Below, piece by piece: positions 25,086-33,149 of a DNA stretch of 64,000 nucleotides. How positions within the stretch are numbered: the first letter of the stretch is position 1; every line of letters begins with the position of its first letter. The DNA lies in the NCBI GenBank assembly GCA_963841965.1, contig CAWJES010000013.1, forward strand, positions 62,001 to 126,000, given 5' to 3'. The stretch comes from Palsa-459 sp963841965 (GTDB lineage Bacteria > Actinomycetota > Acidimicrobiia > Acidimicrobiales > RAAP-2). The notes under the pieces are model-generated. The model saw nothing but the letters and a program-made list of their open reading frames with translations. It was not told where the DNA came from and did not search any database. The position numbers and the translations under genes were made by a program.

Positions 25086-25159
25086 CGGGCTGCCCGGATT
25101 TGAACCGGGGACCTCTGCGTCCCGAACGCAGCGCGCTAACCAAGCTGCGCTACAGCCCG
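25086..25159 (-). tRNA. tRNA-Pro (anticodon CGG)
   Basis: A 74-base cloverleaf on the reverse strand: acceptor CGGGCTG pairs with CAGCCCG, D arm GCGC/GCGC, anticodon arm CTGCG-TTCGGGA-CGCAG with CGG at the anticodon position, and T arm CCCGG-TTCAAAT-CCGGG. It decodes CCG. No CCA is encoded immediately after the acceptor stem. Confidence 0.95.
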
Positions 25160-25237
25160 TCGCGGGTAGACCCGCAGGGTTGCGATCCTAGACCACCCGG
25201 CGCGGAGCCCGTCCGGCGGTCAGTCCCCGAGTGGCGG

Positions 25238-26068
25238 TCACTCCTCGGGTGGCGAGGTTGGATCGGTCACGACCCGCCGGGCGACGACCTCGGTGATCCT
25301 CCTGCGCTCCATGGACTGGACCCGCAGCTCCCAGTCCCCGACGAGGACCGTGTCCCCGGGCTCTGGGATCCGGTCGAGTCGCTCGATCAGGTACCCGCTG
25401 ATCGTGACGTAGTCCCCGTCGGGCAGCTCCACGTCCAGGTGGTCCGCGACGTCGTCGAGGTTCGCCTGGCCGTCGATGAGCCACCGGTTCTCGTCGATCC
25501 GCGCGAAGTCGGGCTCCTCGTCCTCGTCGAACTCGTCGGAGAGGTCGCCCACGAGGGGCTCGAGCAGGTCGCGCAGCGTCGCGACGCCGCTGACGCCCCC
25601 GTACTCGTCGAGGATGACCGAGAAGGTCCGCTTGCGCGACCGCATCTCGGCGAGGGCGTCGAGGACCCCCATGGACTCGGGGAGCAGCAGGAGTGGCCGG
25701 CGCACCTTGCGGGATATCTCGTTGGTGTCGGGAAGCGACGCGGCGAACGAGCGGGCGCCCTTGGAGCTGCGGAACAGGTCGCTGACGAAGAGGATGCCGT
25801 CGACCGTGTCCAGCTCATCGTTGAGTGCCACGGGGAACGCCCTGTGGCCGCTGTCGCGGATCGCCTCGGCGACGGCCTCGGGCGTGACCGGCATCTCGAG
25901 GAAGGTCACGTCGACGCGCGGGGTCATGACCTCCTTCAGCTCTGTCTCGCGGAGATCACGGAGGCGCTTGACGATGAGCCGCTCCTGCACGTCCGCAGGA
26001 TCGTGCGCGTGGCGATCGCCCCGCTTGCGGCGCTTGGATGACCCGAGGTCCGGGTCCTGTTCAGCCAT
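25238..26068 (-). CDS. CorC/HlyC-type CBS domain protein, soluble form
   Basis: A 276-residue cytoplasmic protein with two CBS domains (about 45-165, including VMTPRVDVTFLEM, GHRAFPV, DGILFVSDLF and the hallmark VILDEYGGVSGVATLRDLLE) and a CorC_HlyC transporter-associated domain (about 190-265: WLIDGQANLDDVADHL, DYVTISGYLIERLDRIP). The membrane DUF21 domain of related exporters is absent, as in CorC of proteobacteria, linked to magnesium and cobalt efflux. Its start overlaps the end of the receiver-domain gene by 8 bases. Confidence 0.88.
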   Translation of the reverse strand: MAEQDPDLGSSKRRKRGDRHAHDPADVQERLIVKRLRDLRETELKEVMTPRVDVTFLEMPVTPEAVAEAIRDSGHRAFPVALNDELDTVDGILFVSDLFRSSKGARSFAASLPDTNEISRKVRRPLLLLPESMGVLDALAEMRSRKRTFSVILDEYGGVSGVATLRDLLEPLVGDLSDEFDEDEEPDFARIDENRWLIDGQANLDDVADHLDVELPDGDYVTISGYLIERLDRIPEPGDTVLVGDWELRVQSMERRRITEVVARRVVTDPTSPPEE

Positions 26069-26495
26069 GCAGCGCGGTGCCCGGTGCTCCCACGGTCACG
26101 GGCCGCCACGCCTCGTCCTCGAACGTGCCGCCGTCGAGGAGCGCCCGTACCGCCCTGCGAAGTCGCGAGGGCTCGATCGGCTTGACGAGGAAGCCCTCCG
26201 CACCGCTCCTGCGGGCGAGGAAGACGTCCGGGCGTCGATCGAGGAGCATGAGGACGGGGACATGGAACGCGGCGCCGTACGACTCCTCGTGGCGCAGCTC
26301 GAGGCAGATCGCCATCGCGCCCATGGAGCCGATCTGCAGGTCGAGGATCGCGAGGTCGACGTCCTCGTCACGGGAACGGGCGACGGCCTCGGGGCCGCTC
26401 GCAGCCTCGATGATCTCGATCTCGGGACCCTCGAGGGTCGCGCGCAGGTCGAGCCGCGTGGTGGGGAGGTCGCTCGCGACGAGGACGCGTGCCAT
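26061..26495 (-). CDS. Stand-alone receiver-domain protein
   Basis: A 144-residue single response-regulator receiver domain without an output domain. A possible phospho-acceptor lies in LAILDLQIGSMG near residue 52, and the conserved lysine in GFLVKPIEP near 106. The N-terminal acidic pair is reduced (VLVASDLP), and the conserved Thr/Ser is replaced in VLMLLDRR, so phosphorylation may be altered or lost. It overlaps the CorC-like gene and lies 39 bases after the ArsA-like pair. Confidence 0.78.
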   Translation of the reverse strand: MARVLVASDLPTTRLDLRATLEGPEIEIIEAASGPEAVARSRDEDVDLAILDLQIGSMGAMAICLELRHEESYGAAFHVPVLMLLDRRPDVFLARRSGAEGFLVKPIEPSRLRRAVRALLDGGTFEDEAWRPVTVGAPGTALHG

Positions 26496-26534
26496 CGGTG
26501 TGAGCGTACTTGACGCGCCGACCCGCCTCGCCGG

Positions 26535-27600
26535 CTACGCCTCCAGGTGGTCGGCGACGACGCCCAGCCGGTCGATGTCGCGGCTCGGGGCGGTCGCGAG
26601 CGGCACGACCGCGACGGGCGCGCCGCCGAAGAGGTCGCCGGTCCCCGCCACGAGCGCCGCATCATGGCGCGCGGACGCGCTCGACTTCCCGCAGCGCGTC
26701 GAGGTGGATCCCGAGGATCCCGGTCGCCACGGGGAGGCCCTCGGGGTCACCGTCGAAGAAGGACGGCTGGCAGCGGTTGATCACCGCCGCCGCCGGCGTC
26801 ACGCCGCGCTCGAGCAGGTGGCTGGCGAACCAGGCGACCTCCTCCATGCCGTCGACCGACGGCGTCGTGACGAGCACGTAGGCGGTGGCGGGGTCGACCA
26901 GCAGCCGCTGGACCGAGGCGGCCCGGTCGGCGAACCCCTGCTGCATGCCGGCGAAGGCGTGGAGGAACTCCACGGCGTCGTCGACGAGGTCGCCGCCGAC
27001 GACGGCGGAGATCCCCTTGAGGACCGTGGAAGTCGCCGCGGACGCCGCCCGCAGCCCGATGCGCGTCGGCGCGAGCATCGTGCGCACGACCCGGTTGCCG
27101 AGGAACCGCAGCAGTCGCTCGGGTGCGTCGAGGAGCTCGAGGGCGTTGCGGGTGGGAGGGGTGTCGACGACCACGATGTCGTAGGCGTCCGTCGCGTTGA
27201 GCTCGTAGAGGCGCTCCATCGCCATGTACTCCTGCGTGCCCCCGAGCGCGCTCGCGAGCGAGCGGTAGAGGGGGTTGCGCCGGATCGCGTGCGCCTGCTC
27301 CTCGGAGGCGGCATGCCGCGTCGATGAGGGCGTCGAACGTGGAGGACGCGTGCAGCTGGACGGCGTGCAGGGACCCGGCCCAGTCGCCTGTCGACCTCGA
27401 CGGGCGAGTCGCTCGCCGTGTCGATGCCGAGCGCGCCGGCGAGCCGCCGGGCGGGGTCGACCGTGAGCACGCAGACACTGCGCCCGCGCCGCGCGAGCCC
27501 GACGCCGAGCGAGGCGGACACCGTGGTCTTGCCGACCCCGCCCGCCCCGCAGACGATCGCCACGCGCGACGGGGCGATGGCGTCGATGACGCTCGGTCAC
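26535..27600 (-). CDS. ArsA/GET3-like ATPase, second of a tandem pair (frameshifted in this sequence)
   Basis: About 350 residues of an anion-transporting-ATPase-like protein, readable only across several frames. In order: AIVCGAGGVGKTTVSASLG (Walker A), VLTVDPARRLAGALG, HAVQLHASSTFDALID, HAASEEQAHAIRRNPLYR, GTQEYMAMERLYE, DIVVVDTPPTRNALELLDAP and a C-terminal FGGAPVAVVPLATAPSRDIDR. Frame changes occur near 27594, 27392, 27313 and 26665, each explained by one or two bases, so I read this as one intact gene with sequence errors. The GTG start overlaps the upstream ATPase stop (GTGA). The pair resembles mycobacterial Rv3679-Rv3680 (BagAB). Confidence 0.82.
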
Positions 27601-28553
27601 AGCGGCTCCACGACGCGGTTATCGAGCGCCCGATGCGTCGGCGAGCAGCTCGATCTGGTCGGGGCCGAGCTGTCCGCCCTGCAGGCACGGCATCGTGAGC
27701 AGCGAGAGCGGGAGCGTGTCGGCCAGCCGCGTGACCTCGCGCGCCTCGGCGTCCTGCGCGGTCCCGCTCGAAGCGCCGGGCCGCCTCGAGCGCGTGGCGA
27801 CAGCTCGGGGTCGTACGACGCGACCTGGTCGGCGTGCAGCGGCACCGCGAGCGCCGGCGTCGGGGGCCGCGTACTGGTTGACGACGACGTCGGAGAGCGT
27901 CACGCCCGGCGCGGTCCTCCACCTCGTACGCCGACTCGATCGTCTCGTCGACCGCGAGCTCGCGCGGGAGCGTGACGAGCAGCACCCTGCACCGTGCGGG
28001 ATCGCCGAGCAGCTCGACGACCTCGTCGGCGATGCGCCGCACGGGCCCGCCGCGCGCCGCGGCGGCGAGGCCCGCGGGCGAGGTCAGCAGGGTCATGGCG
28101 TGGCCCGTGGCGGGCGCGTCGACGACGATGAGGTCGTAGCGCCCCTCGCGTCTCGATCGACTTCAGCTTGCCGAGGACGAGGACCTCGCGGATGCCGGGG
28201 ATCGCGAACGAGACGAGCTCGAGCGCACCCGTGGACCGCAGCCGCTTCACGAATGCCCCCAGCGACCTCGCGCGGAGCCACTCCACGAGCGCGTCGTCGG
28301 GCCGGATGCGCTGCACGGTCAGCCGCCCGCCGTTCTCGTGCTCGGTGAGCACGGTCGGCTCGGACTGGAGCGGTCCCTCGATGCCCAGGGAGAACGGGAC
28401 CTCGGGGCGTCCCTCGAGCTCGACGACGAGGACCTTGAGGCCGATCCTGGCCGCGAGCACCCCGATGGTGGCGGTGGTCACGGACTTGCCGACGCCGCCC
28501 TTGCCGGCGACGAGCAGGACCCCTGATCGGCGCAGAAATTGGGTGGGGTCCAT
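27597..28553 (-). CDS. ArsA/GET3-like ATPase, first of a tandem pair (frameshifted in this sequence)
   Basis: About 318 residues of an ArsA-type P-loop ATPase. The N-terminal half is continuous: VLLVAGKGGVGKSVTTATIG with the deviant Walker A, VVELEGRPEVPFSLG, and IPGIREVLVLGKLKSIE. The rest runs through other frames: GHAMTLLTSPAGLAAAA is found after 28150, then CRVLLVTLPRELAVDETIES, VTLSDVVVNQYAAPDAG, and LSLLTMPCLQGGQLGP near the end. At least five small indels lie between 28150 and 27630. The ATG at 28553 is 130 bases from the divergent WhiB gene. Such pairs bind nucleotide as a heterodimer; the cargo is unclear. Confidence 0.8.
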
Positions 28554-28683
28554 GGTTCGGAGGGTACCCGTCCCAGCACCCGACCCCGTTCGCCGAAGAA
28601 CCCCTGTTCAGAGGCCTTGTCGGGGCGGGGTGCCGTCGGTACCGTTGGCAGTTCCGGGGGGGCCCGCGAAAGGGGGTGGAGGA

Positions 28684-28941
28684 ATGGCAATCGTGACCGA
28701 GGAGTGGCAGCGCCACGCAGCGTGCAAGGGACCGCGCGCGGAGTTCTTCTTCCCGCCCACGTCACCCGAACGCAAGGAGGACCGTGCGGCGAGGGAGCGC
28801 GCCGCCAAGGCGATCTGCGCGTCCTGCGACGTGCGCGAGGCATGCCTCCAGTACGCGCTTCGGATCCACGAGGCGCACGGCATCTGGGGCGGCACTACCG
28901 AGATGGAGCGCCGCGCGATCAACGAGCGCGAGGCCTGCTGA
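28684..28941 (+). CDS. WhiB-family iron-sulfur transcriptional regulator
   Basis: An 85-residue Wbl protein. Four cysteines suited to bind a [4Fe-4S] cluster are present (HAACKG, then ICASCDVREAC), followed by the G-rich turn GIWGGTTEMERR and a short basic tail. Wbl proteins are confined to actinobacteria and their phages and usually act with the primary sigma factor. A strong GGTGGAGGA site precedes the ATG. The gene is divergent from the ArsA-like pair, an arrangement that also occurs at whiB4 in mycobacteria, but the subclass cannot be told from the sequence alone. Confidence 0.94.
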   Translation: MAIVTEEWQRHAACKGPRAEFFFPPTSPERKEDRAARERAAKAICASCDVREACLQYALRIHEAHGIWGGTTEMERRAINEREAC

Positions 28942-28980
28942 CGCGAGCCGCCGCACATCCGTTGTGAGCTCCGCTGCGCG

Positions 28981-29898
28981 TCAGGAGATGAGGTGCAGTG
29001 CCCTTGACGCCGCACTGACGCCGGCGGTGTCGCACACCCGACCCGGTGACTCGCCGTCGCTGGCGCAGATCCCGGCGGTGAGGTAGTTCGCGGACGAGAC
29101 GATCGCCTGGGTCACGGGATTCGTCGCGTCGCTGAGATCGGCCGCGATCTGGTCGCGCGTGAGCCCGACGAACGCCTCGGGACTGAAGTTCGCCTGTGTC
29201 ACGATCACGCGGTTGCCGATGTTGACGAACGGGTACGCGAAGGTCGGATCGAAGGCGACGACGAGCGCGCGGTCCGGGCCCGAGAGCGTCGCGAGGTGCT
29301 GGTAGCCCGACGGGGTCTGCACGTCCGACTGCGCCTCGTATGGCCGGAAGACGACCCAGTCGCTCTTGAACGTCGTCGTGCGGAATGTGAACGTGGGCGT
29401 GCCCGGCGCGAAGTCGGTCGGAGAGGAGTTCATGTCATAGAGCGTCGAGAAGCGCCCGAACCTCGAGAGCGCGGCGATGAGCGGCCACCGCTGGGCTGCG
29501 GCGAACGGGGAGAACTCGGCGCCCCAGTAGAGGACGCCGGGGAGGTGGTTCCCGTCGGGAGCCTCGAACGTGAGCGCCGAGAGGTTCCGGATGACCCGCG
29601 GGGGCACGACCGGCACCACGGGGGAGGAGATCCCCACCTTGTCGTAGACGGACACCGGGATGTGGGTGACCTGCTGGAGGACGGTGGGCGATGCCGCCGA
29701 GAGGTTCGTCGGGACGACCGGGGACGTCGTGCCGCCGACGACCTTGACGAGCACCACGGTGCCGACGAACGCGACGACGACGCCGAGGGCGAGCCAGGTC
29801 CACAGCGCCACGTGCTTGTGCTGGCGCCTCGGTGCCCCAGGATCGCGCACGGCCGTCGCGGGCGGAGCGTCGATGGCCGGGGGTGCGTCCTCAGGCAT
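28981..29898 (-). CDS. DUF929-family thioredoxin-fold protein lacking the CxxC motif
   Basis: A 305-residue membrane-anchored exported protein with a proline-rich cytoplasmic start, one helix at about 31-54, and a DUF929 domain. It aligns along its length with the protein at 30390-31295, for example YWGAEFSPFAAAQRWPLIAALSRFG against that protein's EFCPYCAATRW. Both active-site cysteines are therefore replaced (SPFA). The C-terminal pair, GICASDGESPGRVC, is kept. It is the last gene of a three-gene operon with VKOR. It probably has a non-redox or binding role, or uses the C-terminal cysteines. Confidence 0.8.
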   Translation of the reverse strand: MPEDAPPAIDAPPATAVRDPGAPRRQHKHVALWTWLALGVVVAFVGTVVLVKVVGGTTSPVVPTNLSAASPTVLQQVTHIPVSVYDKVGISSPVVPVVPPRVIRNLSALTFEAPDGNHLPGVLYWGAEFSPFAAAQRWPLIAALSRFGRFSTLYDMNSSPTDFAPGTPTFTFRTTTFKSDWVVFRPYEAQSDVQTPSGYQHLATLSGPDRALVVAFDPTFAYPFVNIGNRVIVTQANFSPEAFVGLTRDQIAADLSDATNPVTQAIVSSANYLTAGICASDGESPGRVCDTAGVSAASRALHLIS

Positions 29899-29922
29899 GG
29901 ACCGCGACGCCAGCGGCGCGCA

Positions 29923-30387
29923 TCAGTCGACCTCGCCCCAGCCGAGCATCGTCGGAACCGTCAGCACGACGCAGATGAACATCGCGAAGGTGACGATGTG
30001 CACGCCCGTGCACCACTCGCAGAGGTTCTTGATGATCAGGAACTCCGCGGTGATCAGCCAGAGCACGAAGCACATGCCCACGACCGCAAGGGCCAGCCGG
30101 GCCAGGTGCACCAGTCGGTTCGACGCGCGCCACGCCCACGGGGAGCACAGGGCCGTCATCGCGAGGTACTGGGCGACCCCGAGGAACGCCACGGGGATCC
30201 CGAGGAACCTCGACTGCGCCGACGTCGTGACGACACCGCAGTTGACGAAGCCGTGGGTCGAGCAGGCCAGGAGGTGCGGCTGGAAGTGGGTGATCGTGAG
30301 GTAGACCGAGATCCCGAGCCCGATCAGGGCGAGGAGTCCCGTGGTCACGACCACCCACCTCGGGGCGGGGGTGACGATGTCGTCCAC
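29923..30387 (-). CDS. Vitamin K epoxide reductase (VKOR) family protein
   Basis: A 154-residue integral membrane enzyme that reoxidises a thioredoxin-like partner by passing electrons to quinone, the actinobacterial counterpart of DsbB. It has four or five helices, the loop cysteines in LLACSTHGFVNCG and the active-site CEWC near residue 118, so all four redox cysteines are present. The GTG start lies 2 bases after the stop of the CPYC-bearing DUF929 gene; the open frame reaches upstream into that gene but is not needed. Confidence 0.92.
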   Translation of the reverse strand: MDDIVTPAPRWVVVTTGLLALIGLGISVYLTITHFQPHLLACSTHGFVNCGVVTTSAQSRFLGIPVAFLGVAQYLAMTALCSPWAWRASNRLVHLARLALAVVGMCFVLWLITAEFLIIKNLCEWCTGVHIVTFAMFICVVLTVPTMLGWGEVD

Positions 30388-30389
30388 GG

Positions 30390-31295
30390 TCAGAACGTGA
30401 GCTTGAGGGCCTTGGCAGCCGCCTGGACCCCCGAGGACTGGCACACGGAACCCGGATCGCCCTTCGTCATCGAGCAGATCCCAGCCGACAGGTAGTTGGC
30501 CAGGGCCACGATCGCCTGGGTCGTGACGCTCGTCGGGTCACTGAGCGACGAGGCGATCTCGGAGCGCGACAGCCCAGCGAGGTTGATGGGGTCCCAGGGT
30601 GCCCCGATGACGAACGTCTCGTTGCCGAGGTTGATGAACGGGAAGTCGCCGTTGGGGTTGTACTTGGCGACCGTCGCCTGCTCCTTCGGCGGGGTCTTCT
30701 GGAGGATGACGCCGTTGTTCACTGGTCCCTCCACCTCGAACGTCTTGAAGACGAGGTAGGGGCTCACATAGGCCGTCCGATAGAAGGAGAAGGTCGGGGT
30801 GTTGGGCGCGTAGTCGGTGCTCGAGGAGTACATGTTGTAGAGCTTGTCGAAGGTCCCGAACCGCGAGAGCGCCGCGATGATGCTCCATCGTGTGGCAGCG
30901 CAGTAGGGGCAGAACTCGGCGCCCCAGTAGAACCCCTCGGGGTAGGTCTTGCCGTTGACGGTCGCGGTGAGCGGGGGCTGGCCCGTCTTCACGGTCGGTG
31001 GCGTCACGGCGATCGCCGGCGACGAGATCCCGACGGTGTCGTACACCGACGCCGGGATGGTCGTGACCTGCTTGTAGATCGTCTGGGAGGTCAGCACCCC
31101 GTCACCGGCGTGCGGGGTCGACGTCGAGGAGCCGAGGGTCTTCACGAGCACCACCGTCGCGATGACGGCGACGACGACACCGATCGAGATCCAGGCGATG
31201 AGCGTCGGATTGCGCCGCGATCCGCCCTTCAGGTTCTTCCTCGGCGCCGTGCGCTTGGACGGCGCGGCTGCAGGCTTCTTGGTGTTGCTTGGCAT
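30390..31295 (-). CDS. DUF929-family thioredoxin-fold protein with CPYC active site
   Basis: About 301 residues: a basic cytoplasmic N-terminus, a membrane helix at about 34-52, and an exported DUF929 domain carrying AEFCPYCAATRW near residue 130. CPYC together with the VKOR gene 2 bases downstream indicates a DsbA-like oxidant that introduces disulfides into exported proteins. A second cysteine pair sits near the C-terminus (GICSMTKGDPGSVC). Two adjacent ATGs exist; the second, at 31295, has the better spacing (6 bases) from GGAAGG. Confidence 0.85.
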   Translation of the reverse strand: MPSNTKKPAAAPSKRTAPRKNLKGGSRRNPTLIAWISIGVVVAVIATVVLVKTLGSSTSTPHAGDGVLTSQTIYKQVTTIPASVYDTVGISSPAIAVTPPTVKTGQPPLTATVNGKTYPEGFYWGAEFCPYCAATRWSIIAALSRFGTFDKLYNMYSSSTDYAPNTPTFSFYRTAYVSPYLVFKTFEVEGPVNNGVILQKTPPKEQATVAKYNPNGDFPFINLGNETFVIGAPWDPINLAGLSRSEIASSLSDPTSVTTQAIVALANYLSAGICSMTKGDPGSVCQSSGVQAAAKALKLTF

Positions 31296-31383
31296 CATGA
31301 ACCTTCCCGATCGGCCTGCACTACCCGCGAGCAGGTTAGCCAGCGCGGACGGGTTCGTCGTATCGGATGGCTAAGTTTGACAA

Positions 31384-32280
31384 ATGGGCACGAACGAACG
31401 CCCGCGACCCGCAGCGACCGTGATCCTCGCGAGGGACCGCCCGCAGGGCACCTTCGAGGTCCTGATGCTTAAGAGGAATCTAAACAGCGACTTCGTCGGC
31501 GGCGCGTTCGTGTTCCCCGGCGGTGCTGTCGACCTCGAGGATGCGACGGACGAGGCGTCGACGTTGTGCATCGGACTCGACGATGCGAGGGCGTCGGTTC
31601 TTCTGGGTGTCGAGTGCGGTGGCCTCGCCTACTGGATCGCCTGCCTTCGGGAGCTCTTCGAGGAGGCGGGCCTCCTGTTCGCACAGCGAGCGGACGGCTC
31701 TCCGCTGGACATGGCGGACCCTACGACCACCGCGAGGTTCGTCGAGCACCGGCGCACCGTCAACGACCGGTCACGCCGGTTCCTGGACGTCATCAAGGAG
31801 GAGGGGCTCATGCTCGACCTTGACGAGCTCAGCTACTTCGCGCACTGGATCACCCCGCAGGGCTCGCCGCGCCGTTACGACACGAGGTTTTTCGTCGCCG
31901 CGGCACCGCCCGACCAGGTACCCGTCCACGACGACATCGAGCTGGTGGCGAACACGTGGGTGACGCCCGGCGAGGCGCTCGAGCGCCACCGCCGCGACGA
32001 GATGGAGCTGATCCTCCCGACGATCAGGAACCTCCAGGCGATCGACCGGTTCAGCTCATCGCGCGACCTTCTCGATGCGGCCCGGAGGGCCACGGACGTG
32101 CCGACGGTTGAGCCGAGGATCGTCGTCGACGGCCACGGATTCCGGATCCTGCTCCCCGGTGACGCCGGCTTCGATGACCCGGACGTCGGCGATGCCGGCG
32201 CCCTCGCGCGTGAACCGGGCGACACCGCGACCTGGAACGACCACGTGCGCAAGGCGTCGAGTGATCGGAACGTCCCGTGA
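31384..32280 (+). CDS. NUDIX hydrolase with an expanded NUDIX box (NUDT19-like)
   Basis: A 298-residue hydrolase. The NUDIX box is split: VGGAFVFPGGAVD near residue 40 and ACLRELFEEAGLLF near residue 88 are separated by about 35 residues instead of a few. The same kind of insertion is known in NUDT19/RP2-type enzymes, which cleave CoA and acyl-CoA. The RELFEEAG metal-binding glutamates are intact. Its stop overlaps the metallo-beta-lactamase GTG by four bases, so the two are co-expressed. Confidence 0.85.
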   Translation: MGTNERPRPAATVILARDRPQGTFEVLMLKRNLNSDFVGGAFVFPGGAVDLEDATDEASTLCIGLDDARASVLLGVECGGLAYWIACLRELFEEAGLLFAQRADGSPLDMADPTTTARFVEHRRTVNDRSRRFLDVIKEEGLMLDLDELSYFAHWITPQGSPRRYDTRFFVAAAPPDQVPVHDDIELVANTWVTPGEALERHRRDEMELILPTIRNLQAIDRFSSSRDLLDAARRATDVPTVEPRIVVDGHGFRILLPGDAGFDDPDVGDAGALAREPGDTATWNDHVRKASSDRNVP

Positions 32281-33149
32281 GCGGTCCGACGCCGCTGACC
32301 GACCACTCGACCGGGCCGGCGATCGAGCCAGAGGTGCCTGTCGTCCTGCACGCATTCGTGGAACGTGTCACCGCTGACAATCCCTCGATGATGCGCGGTC
32401 CCGGCACCAACACCTACCTCGCGGGCGACGGACCCCTCGTCGTCATCGATCCGGGTCACGACGACGCCTCGCACCGCGCAGCGATCGTCTCCGCGATCCG
32501 CGGCAGGGCGGTCTCTGCAGTCGCCGTGACGCACCACCACGCGGATCATGCGCCTGGCGCGCGGGCCCTGGCCGACGCGGTCGGCGCACCCGTCGTCGGC
32601 TACGGGCACCCGACGTTCGACGTCGACCTGGCCGCGCGCGAGGGAACGACGCTCGACGGGGGCTCGTGCCCGCTCGAGGCCTGGCACACGCCGGGCCACG
32701 CCTCCGACCACATCTGCTGGTTCGCCCCCTCCCTCGGCTGGCTCTTCACGGGAGACCACCTGATGGAGGGCTCCACCGTGGTGATCCCACCGCCGGACGG
32801 GGATCTGACGACCTACCTCGAGACGGTCGCCCGGGTACGCGACGACGCACGGGTGACCGTGCTCGCCCCGGGCCACGGTCGGCTGATCGATGCACCCGGG
32901 GCCGTCGCCAGCGACGTGCTCGACCACCGGGCGCGCCGGGCGGCCATGGTCCTCGGCGCGCTGCGGACGCGGGGTCCCTCGAGCGCGAGCGACCTGCGCC
33001 CGCTTGCCTACCCCGACGTCGGTCCCGAGCGGCACCTCGTCGCGACGGCCTCGACCTGGGCCAACCTGCTCGCGCTCGTCGACGCCGGGGACGCGACCAT
33101 GCTCGGCGACCGCGACGATCCGCAGGCCGTGTTCGCGCCGTCCCCCTAG
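32277..33149 (+). CDS. Metallo-beta-lactamase-fold hydrolase (LACTB2-like)
   Basis: A 290-residue binuclear zinc hydrolase. The metal motif THHHADH is near residue 85, further ligands are in TPGHASDH and FTGDHLM, and LAPGHG supplies the late histidine. MMRGPGTNTYL near the start and a C-terminal winged-helix-like domain (LRTRGPSSASDLRP) match the LACTB2/RNase-type subgroup, some of which cut RNA. The start is GTG, coupled to the NUDIX gene. The stop TAG overlaps by two bases the stop of the convergent mrp gene. Confidence 0.87.
   Translation: MSGPTPLTDHSTGPAIEPEVPVVLHAFVERVTADNPSMMRGPGTNTYLAGDGPLVVIDPGHDDASHRAAIVSAIRGRAVSAVAVTHHHADHAPGARALADAVGAPVVGYGHPTFDVDLAAREGTTLDGGSCPLEAWHTPGHASDHICWFAPSLGWLFTGDHLMEGSTVVIPPPDGDLTTYLETVARVRDDARVTVLAPGHGRLIDAPGAVASDVLDHRARRAAMVLGALRTRGPSSASDLRPLAYPDVGPERHLVATASTWANLLALVDAGDATMLGDRDDPQAVFAPSP

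Noticed and set aside
26535..28553. Decayed ArsA-like pseudogenes
   Set aside because: Each break needs only one or two bases and conserved residues continue on both sides; the same pattern affects nadE, topA and the sigma factor, so errors are the simpler explanation.
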